This document shows, in pieces, positions 43,071 to 52,691 of a DNA stretch of 64,000 bases. Both the position numbers and the translations under genes were made by a program. The notes beneath the pieces are model-generated. The model ran no database searches. It was not told the origin of the DNA and saw nothing but the letters and a program-made list of their open reading frames with translations. The DNA is from Niallia circulans NBRC 13626 (GTDB taxonomy: Bacteria > Bacillota > Bacilli > Bacillales > Cytobacillaceae): positions 43,821 to 107,820 of the forward strand of contig NZ_BCVE01000014.1 in the NCBI RefSeq assembly GCF_001591585.1. The letters run 5' to 3'. The first letter of the stretch is position 1, and the number at the start of each line of letters is the position of its first letter.

Positions 43071-44432
43071 TTGATTAAGCGTACATATGCAGAAATTGCT
43101 TCAATGTCAAGCAGTACTCGTTTTTTTGAGCAATATAATGAGGTGCTTATTAGCGGGGTAACGATTGATTCGAGAAAAATAGAAGCAGGACAATTATTCA
43201 TCCCTTTTAAAGGAGAAAGGACGGATGGGCATGAATATGTCGCAGATGCAATTAAACAAGGCGCTGCTGCGGCATTTTGGCAAAAGGATGTCCCGAATCC
43301 GCCTGAGAATCTCCCTCTTATCTTTGTGGACGATTCGTTAACAGCGATTCAAACGCTTGCTAAAAGCTATTTACAGCAATTGAAGGTTAAAATTGTGGGA
43401 ATAACAGGAAGTAACGGAAAAACATCTACGAAGGATATGACAACAAGTCTTCTTTCTTTAAAATATAAAGTGCAAAAAACAGAAGGCAATTATAATAATC
43501 ATCTTGGTCTGCCTTTAACTGTACTTGGTTTAGAGGAGAATACAGATATTGCTGTGCTCGAAATGGGCATGAGCAGTCGTGGAGAAATCGACTTTTTGAG
43601 CCGGTTAGCAGAACCAGATATTGCTGTAATTACGAATATCGGGGAGTCTCATATGCAAGATCTCGGATCAAGAGAAGGGATTGCAGAGGCGAAGTTAGAA
43701 ATCTTAAATGGATTGAAGGAGAAAGGACGATTTGTTTACTTTGGAGATGAACCTCTTCTTTCAACCCGTGTTAAAGACAGGAACCTGGATATGAAAACCT
43801 TTGGAATGGATCCTGCCAATGATTTATACCCATATGAAATAAAGGCACTTGAAAATGGCAGTGTTTTTCAAATTAATAAAGCGGCAGAACCATTTGAATT
43901 GCCTGTTTTAGGAAATCATAATATTTTAAATGCGTTGGCAGCAATGCTAGTGGCAGAGTATTTTGAAATTCCTTATGAAGAGATGAATAAAGGTCTTCAA
44001 TCGCTAAAACTGACAAATATGCGCATGGAGTTAGTCGAAGGGCAGTTAGGTGTGAAAGTTATTAATGATGCATACAATGCCAGTCCTACTTCTATGCTTG
44101 CAGCTATTGATGTGTTAAAGAAGCTGCCAGGTTATAAGCAAAAAATCGCAGTTCTTGGAGATATGCTAGAGTTAGGAGACCAAGAAGAAGCTTTTCATTA
44201 TGAGATGGGAGAGCATTTAGAAGGAGTCGATTACGTTTTAACATATGGAAAGCTGGGTAATTTCATTGCAGAAGGTGCAAAAACAGTTCTTCCTGAAGAT
44301 CATGTTTTTTCTTTCCAAGAAAAAGAGCCATTAATAGAAACTTTACTGCCTTTTCTAAATAAAGAAACAGTAATTTTAGTCAAAGCTTCTAGAGGAATGA
44401 AGTTAGAGGAAATCGTTAAGGCAATACAATAA
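43071..44432 (+). CDS. murF: UDP-MurNAc-tripeptide-D-Ala-D-Ala ligase MurF
   Basis: 453 residues. Mur ligase P-loop GITGSNGKTSTKDM, central domain NYNNHLGLPLTVLGL and EMGMSSRGEID, C-terminal VINDAYNASPTSM. It adds the D-Ala-D-Ala made by Ddl to the cytoplasmic cell-wall precursor. The start is TTG, supported by AAGGAGG eight bases before it. In the 116-base gap after ddl an interrupted stem pairs GAACAT-AAAAG-AGAGG with CCTCT-CTTTTGTTC. Confidence 0.95.
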   Translation: MIKRTYAEIASMSSSTRFFEQYNEVLISGVTIDSRKIEAGQLFIPFKGERTDGHEYVADAIKQGAAAAFWQKDVPNPPENLPLIFVDDSLTAIQTLAKSYLQQLKVKIVGITGSNGKTSTKDMTTSLLSLKYKVQKTEGNYNNHLGLPLTVLGLEENTDIAVLEMGMSSRGEIDFLSRLAEPDIAVITNIGESHMQDLGSREGIAEAKLEILNGLKEKGRFVYFGDEPLLSTRVKDRNLDMKTFGMDPANDLYPYEIKALENGSVFQINKAAEPFELPVLGNHNILNALAAMLVAEYFEIPYEEMNKGLQSLKLTNMRMELVEGQLGVKVINDAYNASPTSMLAAIDVLKKLPGYKQKIAVLGDMLELGDQEEAFHYEMGEHLEGVDYVLTYGKLGNFIAEGAKTVLPEDHVFSFQEKEPLIETLLPFLNKETVILVKASRGMKLEEIVKAIQ

Positions 44433-44440
44433 TAGAAGGA

Positions 44441-44493
44441 GGCCAGCCTATTTGAAAAACGAAAAACGTTTTCCTTGTAGGTTCGGCTTTTTT
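44441..44493 (+). terminator. Rho-independent terminator after murF
   Basis: GCCAGCCTA pairs with TAGGTTCGGC around a loop holding an inner ACG/CGT hairpin; a run of seven T follows. Confidence 0.65.
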
Positions 44494-44573
44494 TAGAGTG
44501 GATAGTTAAGAAATGTATATAAAAAATGAATTACTCTTATAGTGTAAAATATCTCTAAAAGGAGGGGGAGTAA

Positions 44574-45266
44574 ATGACAGCGTGTTTATGTATACATGGA
44601 TTTACAGGTTCTCCAATGGAGGTAGAACCACTAGCTGAATATATCCAGAACTATACCAATTGGGAGTGTATGGTTCCAACACTTCCTGGGCATGGCGATC
44701 AATTAAGATTAAAAGGGATTATATATAATGAGTGGATCCAATATGCGGAAGAAGCGTTAAAGGATTTATTAAAAAGACACGACACAGTATATGTTGTTGG
44801 TTTTTCCATGGGTGGATTAATAGCAAGCTATTTAGCAGCAAAGTATCCGATTAAGAAATTAATTCTCTTAAGTGCAGCAGCCTATTATGTAAACTTAATC
44901 CAGCTTCAAAAGGATATAAGAATAATTTGTGCTGATTTTTTTCGAGGGAAAATTAGAGAGAATGAGCAATTTATCCGCTATATGAACAAAATTAAAAGTA
45001 CTCCTTTAGCCGCTGCCATTCAGTTTAGGAAGCTTGTGCAATATGTAAAACCATTGTTAGCTAACATTCAAGTGCCTACATTGATTGCCCAAGGGGAGAA
45101 GGATGGAATTGTCCCATTGAAGAGTGCAACCTATTTGTATAATACAATTCGTGCAGAAAATAAGAAGATCTTATACGTGCAGGAATCCAAGCACTTAATT
45201 TGTCATTGTGAGAAAAGAGAAGCATTATTTCAAGAAATAATAACATTCCTCAAGGCGCCCTCATAA
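44574..45266 (+). CDS. Alpha/beta hydrolase, carboxylesterase-like
   Basis: 230 residues. Oxyanion HGFTGSPMEVEPLAEYI, nucleophile elbow GFSMGG (Ser near 82), Asp in AQGEKDGIVP and His in ESKHLICH complete the triad. The layout resembles bacillary carboxylesterases of the Est30/YvaK type, which hydrolyse short-chain esters or lactones in the cytoplasm; the final HLICH (instead of HVI) is slightly unusual. A strong AAAGGAGGGGGAG precedes the ATG. Single gene. Confidence 0.85.
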   Translation: MTACLCIHGFTGSPMEVEPLAEYIQNYTNWECMVPTLPGHGDQLRLKGIIYNEWIQYAEEALKDLLKRHDTVYVVGFSMGGLIASYLAAKYPIKKLILLSAAAYYVNLIQLQKDIRIICADFFRGKIRENEQFIRYMNKIKSTPLAAAIQFRKLVQYVKPLLANIQVPTLIAQGEKDGIVPLKSATYLYNTIRAENKKILYVQESKHLICHCEKREALFQEIITFLKAPS

Positions 45267-46142
45267 GTTAAAAGTAACCCTATTTAATCGTATAGATTTG
45301 AGGTTGATTGGAAAGAGTAAAGGAAGGGAGGTTTGGCCAATTTTGGTCTTTACTTAAAAGATCACTTTGTGTCAAAACGGCTATAAAAGAACGTAAGGGG
45401 CTCTTTATTCCGCATAAAGCGTTTACATTGTAAAAATGGTAAAAACACGTATAAAACCTAGATTTTCAGCTGCCCAATTTATTGCAAAGCGTATATCTTA
45501 ATGATAATATTATTTTAAAAAGTAGGGTGACAAACTTAACATTTTGGGCATAATGTTAGAGAAAAAAACCTCTTTGTAAACGATAAATTAGTCAAATAGA
45601 GAGAAATGAATGGAAGAAGAATTCCGAGAAAATGAATTCTTTTGTTTAGGAAGGGAATAACCATTGTTCTTTGTATTTGGCTAACTTTTCTAGATTAGCT
45701 GATTTGGTTTTAAGCTCCGTGAAAAAATCATGTTTTTTCGAGCGTGAATTTTGAAGATTCTCATTTTGGAGAAACAGACTAATCATTAATTGGTAACAGA
45801 GCTATTATAAAAATAAATAGAAGTCATTTGAAATTTCCTCCTATTTATAACTAAGTTAAATAGTATCTCATAACTAATAAGACTTAAATATTTTGCATAT
45901 ACCCTCATCATTCTCCTGATAAAGGTTGTAAGGCTATTGAAACCAACAATAACTTTCATCATTTATATATAACGAGCATCATTTCTTTTTAATTGTATGG
46001 GGAAGGCATAATGTGATGAATACGATATGCCATTTTAATATGTTTCATTTAGAAAAATGAGGTACATACAAATGGTTGGCATGATGGATTTATTCCATCT
46101 GTTTATGGATATTTTTTAATGACTAGAAGGAGATTGGATATA
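45267..46142 (+). other. Gene-free 0.9-kb region upstream of cshA
   Basis: No convincing gene is seen on either strand. Visible structures are TAACATT/AATGTTA around 45535-45560, GAATTC/GAATTC near 45620-45640, and GAAAAAA/TTTTTTC at 45721-45739. It may hold the promoter and a long 5' leader of the helicase gene, as cold-regulated RNA helicases often have one, or an unrecognised small RNA; I cannot support either firmly. Confidence 0.4.
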
Positions 46143-47609
46143 TTGGTAAAGTTTCAAGATTTAGGTATTAGTCCTGCTACAATGAAAGCATTAAAAAGAA
46201 TGGGGTTTGAGGAAGCGACGCCTATTCAGGCAGAAACGATTCCATTGAGCCTTCAAAATAAAGACTTAATTGGTCAAGCACAAACAGGAACAGGGAAAAC
46301 AGCTGCTTTTGGAGTGCCTTTAGTTGATAAAATTGACGTAGCGAATGAAGTAATTCAAGGGATTATTATTGCTCCGACAAGAGAGCTAGCTATTCAGGTT
46401 TCAGAAGAATTATACAAAATTGGTTATGGAAAGCGTACAAGAGTATTATCTATTTTCGGCGGACAGGATATAAATCGCCAAATTCGTGCATTGAAGAAAA
46501 ACCCGCATATTATTGTTGGGACACCTGGACGTATATTAGATCATATTAATCGTAAAACACTTCGATTAGATAATGTTCAAACAGTTATATTAGACGAAGC
46601 TGATGAAATGCTAAACATGGGATTCATTGATGATATTGAAGCAATTCTTTCAAAAATTCCAACAGAAAGACAAACATTACTATTCTCTGCTACAATGCCT
46701 GGACCGATTAGAAAAATGGCAGAGCGCTTTATGAAAGATCCAGAAGTAGTTAAAGTGAAAGCAAAAGAAATGACTGTGCCGTTGATTGAACAGTATTATA
46801 TCGAAACACAAGAGAAAACGAAATTTGATATTTTAACAAGATTGCTGGATATTCAATCTCCAGAGCTAGCTATTATATTCGGTCGCACGAAACGTCGTGT
46901 TGATGAGCTGTCTGAAGCATTAAATCTACGTGGTTATACAGCAGAAGGCATTCATGGAGATTTAAGCCAAGCGAAACGTATGTCTGTTCTTCGTAAGTTT
47001 AAAGAGGGAACGATTGATGTACTAGTGGCAACAGATGTAGCTGCACGTGGACTTGATATTTCCGGTGTAACACATGTTTATAACTTTGATATTCCTCAAG
47101 ATCCAGAAAGCTATGTACATCGTATCGGACGTACTGGCCGTGCAGGAAAAGAAGGGGTAGCTATTACGTTTATTACGTATCGTGAAAGATCTTATCTGCA
47201 GGTTGTGGAAAAAACAACGAAGCGAAAAATGGAAAAGATGATTCCTCCAACAGTCGACCAAGCAATAGAAGGTCAGCAAAAAGCTGTTATGGAAAAAATA
47301 TCACAAATTATAGAGGAAAATAATTTAGATTCTTATCGAAATGCTGCGGATGACTTATTGGAACAAAAAGATGCTTCTACTGTTGTAGCTGCAGTTCTAA
47401 AGATGCTTACAAAAGAACCAGATACAACTCCTGTTAAATTAACAGAAGAAAAGCCATTGCCAATGAAACGTGACCGCAGACCATATGATAAAAATAATGA
47501 CCGTGGTGGACGCAAAAACTATAATCCACGTCAACGCCAAGGCTATGGCAGCAATAAACGTCAAGGTCAATCAGGCAATAGCTACAATAAATCAAAGTCT
47601 TACCGTTAA
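46143..47609 (+). CDS. cshA: DEAD-box RNA helicase CshA
   Basis: 488 residues. Q motif [26 protein letters not shown], motif [15 protein letters not shown] (near 155), SAT, and [10 protein letters not shown] (motif VI), then a C-terminal basic tail rich in Arg, Gly, Asn and Tyr. CshA unwinds RNA in ribosome assembly, the RNA degradosome and cold adaptation. The TTG at 46143 is chosen since AGAAGGAGAT is eight to nine bases before it and the protein then starts MVKFQDL like B. subtilis; an ATG at 46119 would lack a ribosome binding site. Confidence 0.95.
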   Translation: MVKFQDLGISPATMKALKRMGFEEATPIQAETIPLSLQNKDLIGQAQTGTGKTAAFGVPLVDKIDVANEVIQGIIIAPTRELAIQVSEELYKIGYGKRTRVLSIFGGQDINRQIRALKKNPHIIVGTPGRILDHINRKTLRLDNVQTVILDEADEMLNMGFIDDIEAILSKIPTERQTLLFSATMPGPIRKMAERFMKDPEVVKVKAKEMTVPLIEQYYIETQEKTKFDILTRLLDIQSPELAIIFGRTKRRVDELSEALNLRGYTAEGIHGDLSQAKRMSVLRKFKEGTIDVLVATDVAARGLDISGVTHVYNFDIPQDPESYVHRIGRTGRAGKEGVAITFITYRERSYLQVVEKTTKRKMEKMIPPTVDQAIEGQQKAVMEKISQIIEENNLDSYRNAADDLLEQKDASTVVAAVLKMLTKEPDTTPVKLTEEKPLPMKRDRRPYDKNNDRGGRKNYNPRQRQGYGSNKRQGQSGNSYNKSKSYR

Positions 47610-47620
47610 GCTTTGTGTTA

Positions 47621-47651
47621 AAAACCTCCATGAATGTCGTGGAGGTTTTTT
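47621..47651 (+). terminator. Rho-independent terminator after cshA
   Basis: ACCTCCATGA and TCGTGGAGGT form a 10-bp stem with one G-U pair, loop ATG, flanked by A and T runs. Confidence 0.9.
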
Positions 47652-47758
47652 ATTTCGGGGATAGTGATAGAGAGACAGAAAAATATGAAACCACCTTATC
47701 GTATTTTCGTATATAGTTAAGAGATACAGACAAAATTCAGAAAATAGGAGGAGTGTAA

Positions 47759-48238
47759 TTGATAACAATACCTCAAAATAGGTTATCGAAAAAGGGGATC
47801 ACTGTTTGGCGCTTAACAGGAGTTATATCTTCGCTCATTATGATGGTTATTGGTGCTGGGGTAATTACGTTTGCTATTCTTTTTGATTGGCACATACTTA
47901 TAAGTATAGGAACGATAATTTATCTTCTTTTTCATATGGCTTTTACAATTGGGATCCTGCCGCCTTTAAAGTGGAAAAGATGGAGATATGAAGTAAGAGG
48001 AGATGAAATTGAAATACAGCAAGGGGTTATTGTAATAAAGCGAACGCTCATTCCAATGATTAGAGTGCAGCATGTAGACATGAAGCAAGGACCTCTATTA
48101 AGAAAGTACGAGCTTGCCACAGTGTCGATTTCTACAGCAGCAACCGTACACGAAATCCCTGTACTTCAAGTGGATGAAGCAGAAGAGATTAGACAGTATA
48201 TTTCTAGCAAAGCAAAGGTGGCAGAAGAAGATGTTTAA
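47759..48238 (+). CDS. ydbS: PH-domain membrane protein YdbS
   Basis: 159 residues, two membrane helices (about 20-60) followed by a bacterial PH (bPH2) domain from about 75. TTG start, supported by TAGGAGGAG seven bases upstream. It overlaps ydbT by eight bases. In B. subtilis the ydbST pair gives resistance to the amyloliquecidin-type peptide produced by competitors; whether that holds here is unknown. Confidence 0.88.
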   Translation: MITIPQNRLSKKGITVWRLTGVISSLIMMVIGAGVITFAILFDWHILISIGTIIYLLFHMAFTIGILPPLKWKRWRYEVRGDEIEIQQGVIVIKRTLIPMIRVQHVDMKQGPLLRKYELATVSISTAATVHEIPVLQVDEAEEIRQYISSKAKVAEEDV

Positions 48239-49658
48239 GCAAAACAGACTTCATCCTGTGTCCATCATTTACGTTATTTTGAAGCGGTTAAGAGAGTTTA
48301 TTTTTCCGTTTATTGGAATTATTGTACTTGGAGGTAAGCCTACCGAGTGGGGATTATATACAATTCTAGGAGCGTCATTCTTACTTTTGATTATTCTCAT
48401 TAGCGGATTTTTGTCATGGAACTTTTTCACCTTTTATGTAATGGGAAATGAATTACGAATCGAGTATGGTGTATTTATAAAAAAGAAACGCTACATACCC
48501 TTTGAACGAATTCAAAGTATCGATTTTACAGAGGGAATTTTTCATCGTCCATTTAGTTTAGTAAAAGTAAAAATTGAAACAGCAGGTGGTGCTGAAGCTG
48601 AAGGCGAACTTACCGCTATTTCTAAAAAGGTTGCTCAAGAATTAAAAAGATATATTATTCAAAAAAAGAATGAGCAGATTGAAACGGACGAAATAATAGA
48701 AGAGGTAGAACCTGCTCAACAAGAAATCTACCGGATTTCATCTAAAAAATTAGTCGTTTTGGCGTCAACTTCGGGCGGCGTAGGTGTGATTATCTCGGCA
48801 ATATTTGCTTTTATTTCACAATTCGATGATTTAATTCCGTATAAGGAAATCTACAAACATGTTCAACAAGTCATTACAAGCGGTGTAGCGTTAGTTTCTA
48901 TCGTTGTTTTTGTTTTATTTGTATTGTTATGGGTTTTATCTTGGTTCATTACTATATTAAAATATGCGAATTTTACATTATCGAAGACGAAAGATGATTT
49001 GATTATTACACGTGGCCTAATTGAAAAAAAGCAGATTACTATTCCGCTGAAACGGATTCAAGCAATTAAAATAACAGAAGCGATGCTTAGACAGCCGTTT
49101 CAATTAGTTAGTGTATCTGTTATTAGCGCTGGTGGATCTTTTGATGATATAGAAGCTTCTGATGTAGTTGCCGTTCCGTTATTAAAGAAAAAGGAATTAC
49201 CACTTTTATTAAAAGAAATGGTACCTGAGTATGAATGGAATGAGGAGCTGCATTCGCCGCCCAAACGATCAATTTGGAGATATATTATTAAAAATAGTTG
49301 GATAGCATTACCTGTTATTATCGCTATGATTTACTTTTTTCATGAATGGGGAGCGTTATCGTTGTTGTTATTACTAGTTTTACCATTATGGGGCTACTGG
49401 AATTATCGTTCAGCTGGATATCGTATTTCAGGTAAGCAGTTAACATTATCCTTCCGCCAATTTAATAAAACAACTTTCCTGATGAGACGAAATCGAATTC
49501 AAGCCCTTTATTACACAGAGGGATGGTGGCAGCGAAAAGGAGAGCTTGCTTCTGTACAGGGTGTTGTTCTCTCTGGTGCTGGAGGAGCCACTGGGGTAGT
49601 TACAGACCTGACCAAAGAAGATGTAGAAAAGGTATATGAATGGTATTCGCTAAGTTAA
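48231..49658 (+). CDS. ydbT: PH-domain membrane protein YdbT
   Basis: 475 residues. Three bPH2 domains alternate with pairs of membrane helices (about 25-60, 180-250, 350-390). Each PH unit has a recognisable RIQSIDFTEGIFHRPFSLVKV / RIQAIKITEAMLRQPFQLVSV / RIQALYYTEGWWQRKGELASV segment. The ATG at 48231 overlaps the ydbS end and has AAAGGTGG upstream. It probably forms a membrane complex with YdbS. Confidence 0.88.
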   Translation: MFKQNRLHPVSIIYVILKRLREFIFPFIGIIVLGGKPTEWGLYTILGASFLLLIILISGFLSWNFFTFYVMGNELRIEYGVFIKKKRYIPFERIQSIDFTEGIFHRPFSLVKVKIETAGGAEAEGELTAISKKVAQELKRYIIQKKNEQIETDEIIEEVEPAQQEIYRISSKKLVVLASTSGGVGVIISAIFAFISQFDDLIPYKEIYKHVQQVITSGVALVSIVVFVLFVLLWVLSWFITILKYANFTLSKTKDDLIITRGLIEKKQITIPLKRIQAIKITEAMLRQPFQLVSVSVISAGGSFDDIEASDVVAVPLLKKKELPLLLKEMVPEYEWNEELHSPPKRSIWRYIIKNSWIALPVIIAMIYFFHEWGALSLLLLLVLPLWGYWNYRSAGYRISGKQLTLSFRQFNKTTFLMRRNRIQALYYTEGWWQRKGELASVQGVVLSGAGGATGVVTDLTKEDVEKVYEWYSLS

Positions 49659-49757
49659 GTGAGTGTCGGATAAAGCTAAATAGCCCAACAAGCTCTAATT
49701 TAGTAGTCAAATCAATTCGGTCTATCATTTTTTTCAAAAGAAAATAAAACGGAGCAA

Positions 49758-49862
49758 ACTGAATACACGTACACTCCTATGGGAGCTGCGAGAAAGTCCG
49801 AGACCCTGCAGGAGATATGAGACGAAGCGGCTCGCCCCCATGGAAAGCGGAGTGTATTCAGT
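49758..49862 (+). repeat. Bacillaceae-type intergenic repeat element, 105 bp, with terminal inverted repeats
   Basis: Ends ACTGAATACAC (49758-49768) and GTGTATTCAGT (49852-49862) are perfect 11-bp inverted repeats. The inside (ACTCCTATGGGAG, GAGACCCTGCAGGAG, GCGGCTCGCCC, GGAAAGCGGAGTGT) has the wording of the abundant short GC-rich intergenic repeats of Bacillus genomes. It is much richer in GC than its surroundings. It lies in the 375-base gap after ydbT. Confidence 0.7.
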
Positions 49863-49905
49863 CTGCGGGTGATGACTACACACATTCTTTCTTAAATTGA
49901 AATAA

Positions 49906-49959
49906 AACTCCAAAACAAGTATACGAATTTATAAGATATATGTATACTTGTTCGGAGTT
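49906..49959. terminator. Long hairpin between converging ydbT and ydcA, likely bidirectional terminator
   Basis: AACTCC plus ACAAGTATAC pair with GTATACTTGT plus GGAGTT (10-bp perfect inner stem 49915-49924 with 49942-49951). T runs are poor on both sides, so terminator function is only probable. Confidence 0.5.
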
Positions 49960-50033
49960 ATATTTGGTCAAATTATTTATGTCTCATCTTGTTTTTGAAA
50001 GAGACTGGGACAAAGCAATATATATAATGGTTA

Positions 50034-50759
50034 TTATTGACTAACAAATCCTATAATGGCAAGACCGAAGATGATAATCCAAATGATAATAGATTTTGCT
50101 TCGGGCTTTTTTGTGCGGCGGAGCTGTTGTCGTAAATAATACCATTCTTCTTTATAACTGGTAAGTATCTTCTTTCCCTTTGATTCCGATAAACTTCCGA
50201 CGATGACCCCTGTTAGAAATCCAAAAATATGGGCAACAATATTTATATTTGGCTGTAAAAAGGTCATGATTAAGCTAAGAACAGCAATGGTCGTAATAAT
50301 TTGGGCGTTCCCTTGAGAAATAATGTCTTTTCGAAATACAACTAGACTAATATAATAGCCGAATAGACCAAATATTGCTCCACTAGAACCTAAGTGGACA
50401 TAAGTAAGTGGTTCGATAAGAAGAGTGATAATATTTGCTGCGATACCAGTGACTAAGTAGATAAGGAGAAACTTAAATTTGCCAAGTATTCTTTCGAGTC
50501 CGGGTCCGAATAAGAAAATGCTGAAACTGTTAAATAGAAGATGGGCAAAACCTCCATGGATGAAAATAGGAGTGATTAATCGCCACCATTCTCCTTCTAC
50601 TATATAAAGGTTAACACCCATCATAGTTTCTAATAAATATTTATTTGGAAAAATAGGAAGATTGGTTAATAAATAGAGAATTAGATGAATAAGTAAGATC
50701 ATGGAAACGACAGGATAATACGTAATATACTCTTTAAAGCTTTCTCTTCTGGTAAACAA
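50034..50759 (-). CDS. ydcA: Rhomboid intramembrane serine protease YdcA
   Basis: 241 residues, six to seven membrane helices. Nucleophile in GSSGAIFGLFGYY and catalytic His in NIVAHIFGFLTG; WWRLITPIFIHGGFAHLLFNSFSI is the rhomboid HxxxN region. It cleaves membrane proteins within the bilayer; substrates are unknown. The start is TTG with AGGAGG 12 bases upstream. It is the only minus-strand gene in this block, as in B. subtilis. Confidence 0.9.
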   Translation of the reverse strand: MFTRRESFKEYITYYPVVSMILLIHLILYLLTNLPIFPNKYLLETMMGVNLYIVEGEWWRLITPIFIHGGFAHLLFNSFSIFLFGPGLERILGKFKFLLIYLVTGIAANIITLLIEPLTYVHLGSSGAIFGLFGYYISLVVFRKDIISQGNAQIITTIAVLSLIMTFLQPNINIVAHIFGFLTGVIVGSLSESKGKKILTSYKEEWYYLRQQLRRTKKPEAKSIIIWIIIFGLAIIGFVSQ

Positions 50760-50868
50760 CAGTATTTAATACCTCCTAAATAAAGCTTCTTTCTACCATA
50801 ATAGCCAAAGAATAGGGAAAGATACAATATATTATGCTCACTATGAATAGAATAGAAGGAGTTGTCTT

Positions 50869-51219
50869 ATGATTAAAGGCACGGGAATTGATATAACAGA
50901 AATAGACAGAATCGAATCTTTACTCCAAAGTAAGCCGAAGTTTGTGAAGCGCATTCTGACAGATACGGAAATGGAAAAATTTCAGCAGCTATCTGGGCAT
51001 CGTAAATGTGAGTTTTTAGCAGGACGATTTGCAGCAAAAGAAGCATTTTCAAAAGCGCTAGGCACAGGGATTGGAGCGAACTTAAGCTTTTTGGATATTG
51101 AAATAGGATATGAGGAAAAAGGGAAGCCGTGTATTGTAAAGCCATTTTCAAAAGGAGTCCATTTATCTATAACTCATAGCAAACACTATGCCTTTGCCCA
51201 AGTTATTATTGAGGAATAA
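50869..51219 (+). CDS. acpS: Holo-[acyl-carrier-protein] synthase
   Basis: 116 residues. [12 protein letters not shown] at the start (Asp8 binds Mg2+) and [18 protein letters not shown] (catalytic Glu) are diagnostic. It moves 4'-phosphopantetheine from CoA to apo-ACP for fatty acid synthesis. AGAAGGAG before the ATG. Standard position between ydcA and ydcC. Confidence 0.95.
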   Translation: MIKGTGIDITEIDRIESLLQSKPKFVKRILTDTEMEKFQQLSGHRKCEFLAGRFAAKEAFSKALGTGIGANLSFLDIEIGYEEKGKPCIVKPFSKGVHLSITHSKHYAFAQVIIEE

Positions 51220-51417
51220 GGAGAGCGAGAGGGTTTTCATCGTTTTTCTTATTCTTTTGTTTGGGAGGGGGAATGGCAGGCTTTTTGAAGCGGGTCTGTT
51301 TTTGGTTTAGGCAAGGAGAAATAAACAGAAGAAATATCAACAAAAAGACTTATGATTTCAAGTAGCATATTCCCGAAGGTTGTCTCATATATTCATAGAG
51401 AAATAGGAGAGACAAGT

Positions 51418-51540
51418 ATGGTTTCGCGGTTTCTAATAGGCAATTCCAAGAGAGAAGGAGAGGAGTTTCTATTAGAAATGCTGTTTGCTTATTTTTCTCT
51501 CTTTCGACGTGAAATGAGAATAGGGGAGTTGAAAAAATGA
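51418..51540 (+). CDS. Possible 40-residue small protein coupled to ydcC
   Basis: A 40-codon frame (MVSRFLIGNSKREGEE, ending RREMRIGELKK) has AGGAGAG seven bases before its ATG and ends in an ATGA overlap with ydcC. It has no recognisable domain. It may be a real coupled small gene or only a translational lead-in; ydcC has its own GGGGAG site. Confidence 0.35.
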   Translation: MVSRFLIGNSKREGEEFLLEMLFAYFSLFRREMRIGELKK

Positions 51541-52547
51541 ACAAGAAGATTTGGTTGCTATTTGTAGGGCTAACGGTCATGCTTTTGTTAACTGCCTGCG
51601 GAACAAAATCGAAAGAAGATGTTCTGACTGATTTAAAAGAAAAGGTCGAGACAAAGGGGTATAAAGCAGACGCCGAAATGACTCTCAAGATGGGAACAGA
51701 ACCACAGACTTATGAAGTGGAAGTGTGGCATAAGGACCCAAGTTTTTATCGAGTGAATTTAAAGAATTCAGCAAAAAATCAGAGCCAGATGATTTTGAAA
51801 AATGAAGAAGGCGTCTATGTATTAACGCCAGCTTTAAACAAATCCTTTAAGTTTCAAAGTGAGTGGCCGGAAAATAGTAGTCAAGCTTATCTCTATGAGT
51901 CTTTAGTGAAGGATATTGAAGAAGATAAAGAGGTGAAATTTTCTGCTACAGATAAGCATTATGTTTTTGAAACAAAAACACGCTATCAGAATAATAAAAT
52001 GCTTCCAACTCAAGAGATTGCCTTCAGTAAGAAGGATCTTTCTCCTGTCAGTGTAAAAGTAAAGGATGTAGAGGGAGTAGCATTGGTTACGGTGAAGTTT
52101 TCTAATGTGAAGTTTGATGTTTCCTTTGATAAAAAGGACTTTGATTTACAAAAGAGCATGACTGCGGCTAAGATGGTAATCCCGGTTATGGGAGAAATTG
52201 AAGACAAAGACTTTACTGTGAAATATCCTGAAGAACCATTAGAAGGAGTTAGCTTGGTAGAAGAGAAAAAAATGGCTTCTGAAAACGGGAATCGTGTAAT
52301 CCTCACATATGATGGAGAAAAATCTTATACGATTATTCAAGAAAAAGCAGTAGTAGCACCAGCTACAGCAGGACCAATTGTTAGTAAGGGCGATCCAGTG
52401 GATTTAGGATTTACCATTGGAGAAGTTACAGATTCTAAAGTATCATGGACGTTTGAAGGCGTCGATTATACGATTGCATCAAGTGACTTAACTCGTGATG
52501 AATTAGTTACTGTTGCGCGCTCCGTACAAGGAGAGGCAATAAAATAA
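51537..52547 (+). CDS. ydcC: LolA/MucB-fold lipoprotein YdcC
   Basis: 336 residues. Lipoprotein signal with lipobox LTAC-G (Cys about 21), then a LolA-like concave beta fold (KADAEMTLKMGTEPQTYEVEVWHKDPSFYRV ...). The family is tied to the sporulation gene set in Bacillus and is often annotated as outer-membrane lipoprotein carrier-like; its precise role is unknown. A terminator follows it. Confidence 0.88.
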   Translation: MNKKIWLLFVGLTVMLLLTACGTKSKEDVLTDLKEKVETKGYKADAEMTLKMGTEPQTYEVEVWHKDPSFYRVNLKNSAKNQSQMILKNEEGVYVLTPALNKSFKFQSEWPENSSQAYLYESLVKDIEEDKEVKFSATDKHYVFETKTRYQNNKMLPTQEIAFSKKDLSPVSVKVKDVEGVALVTVKFSNVKFDVSFDKKDFDLQKSMTAAKMVIPVMGEIEDKDFTVKYPEEPLEGVSLVEEKKMASENGNRVILTYDGEKSYTIIQEKAVVAPATAGPIVSKGDPVDLGFTIGEVTDSKVSWTFEGVDYTIASSDLTRDELVTVARSVQGEAIK

Positions 52548-52559
52548 GTACTACTCAGG

Positions 52560-52586
52560 CAGCCTTCTACAGGGGGCTGTTTTTTT
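52560..52586 (+). terminator. Rho-independent terminator after ydcC
   Basis: CAGCC pairs with GGCTG across TTCTACAGGG; seven T residues follow. Confidence 0.85.
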
Positions 52587-52691
52587 ATGTGGAATAATTA
52601 CTTCTTCTGCTAAACTTATAAGGATAGAATTGACAAGCGGATCAATCAGTAGAATAATTTAAGGAACAAGTTTGTTAATTAAAAAGGACGT

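Noticed and set aside
45480..45520. Fur-like TGATAATATTATTTT upstream of cshA
   Set aside because: Only the left half-site matches; the right half is AT-rich by composition.
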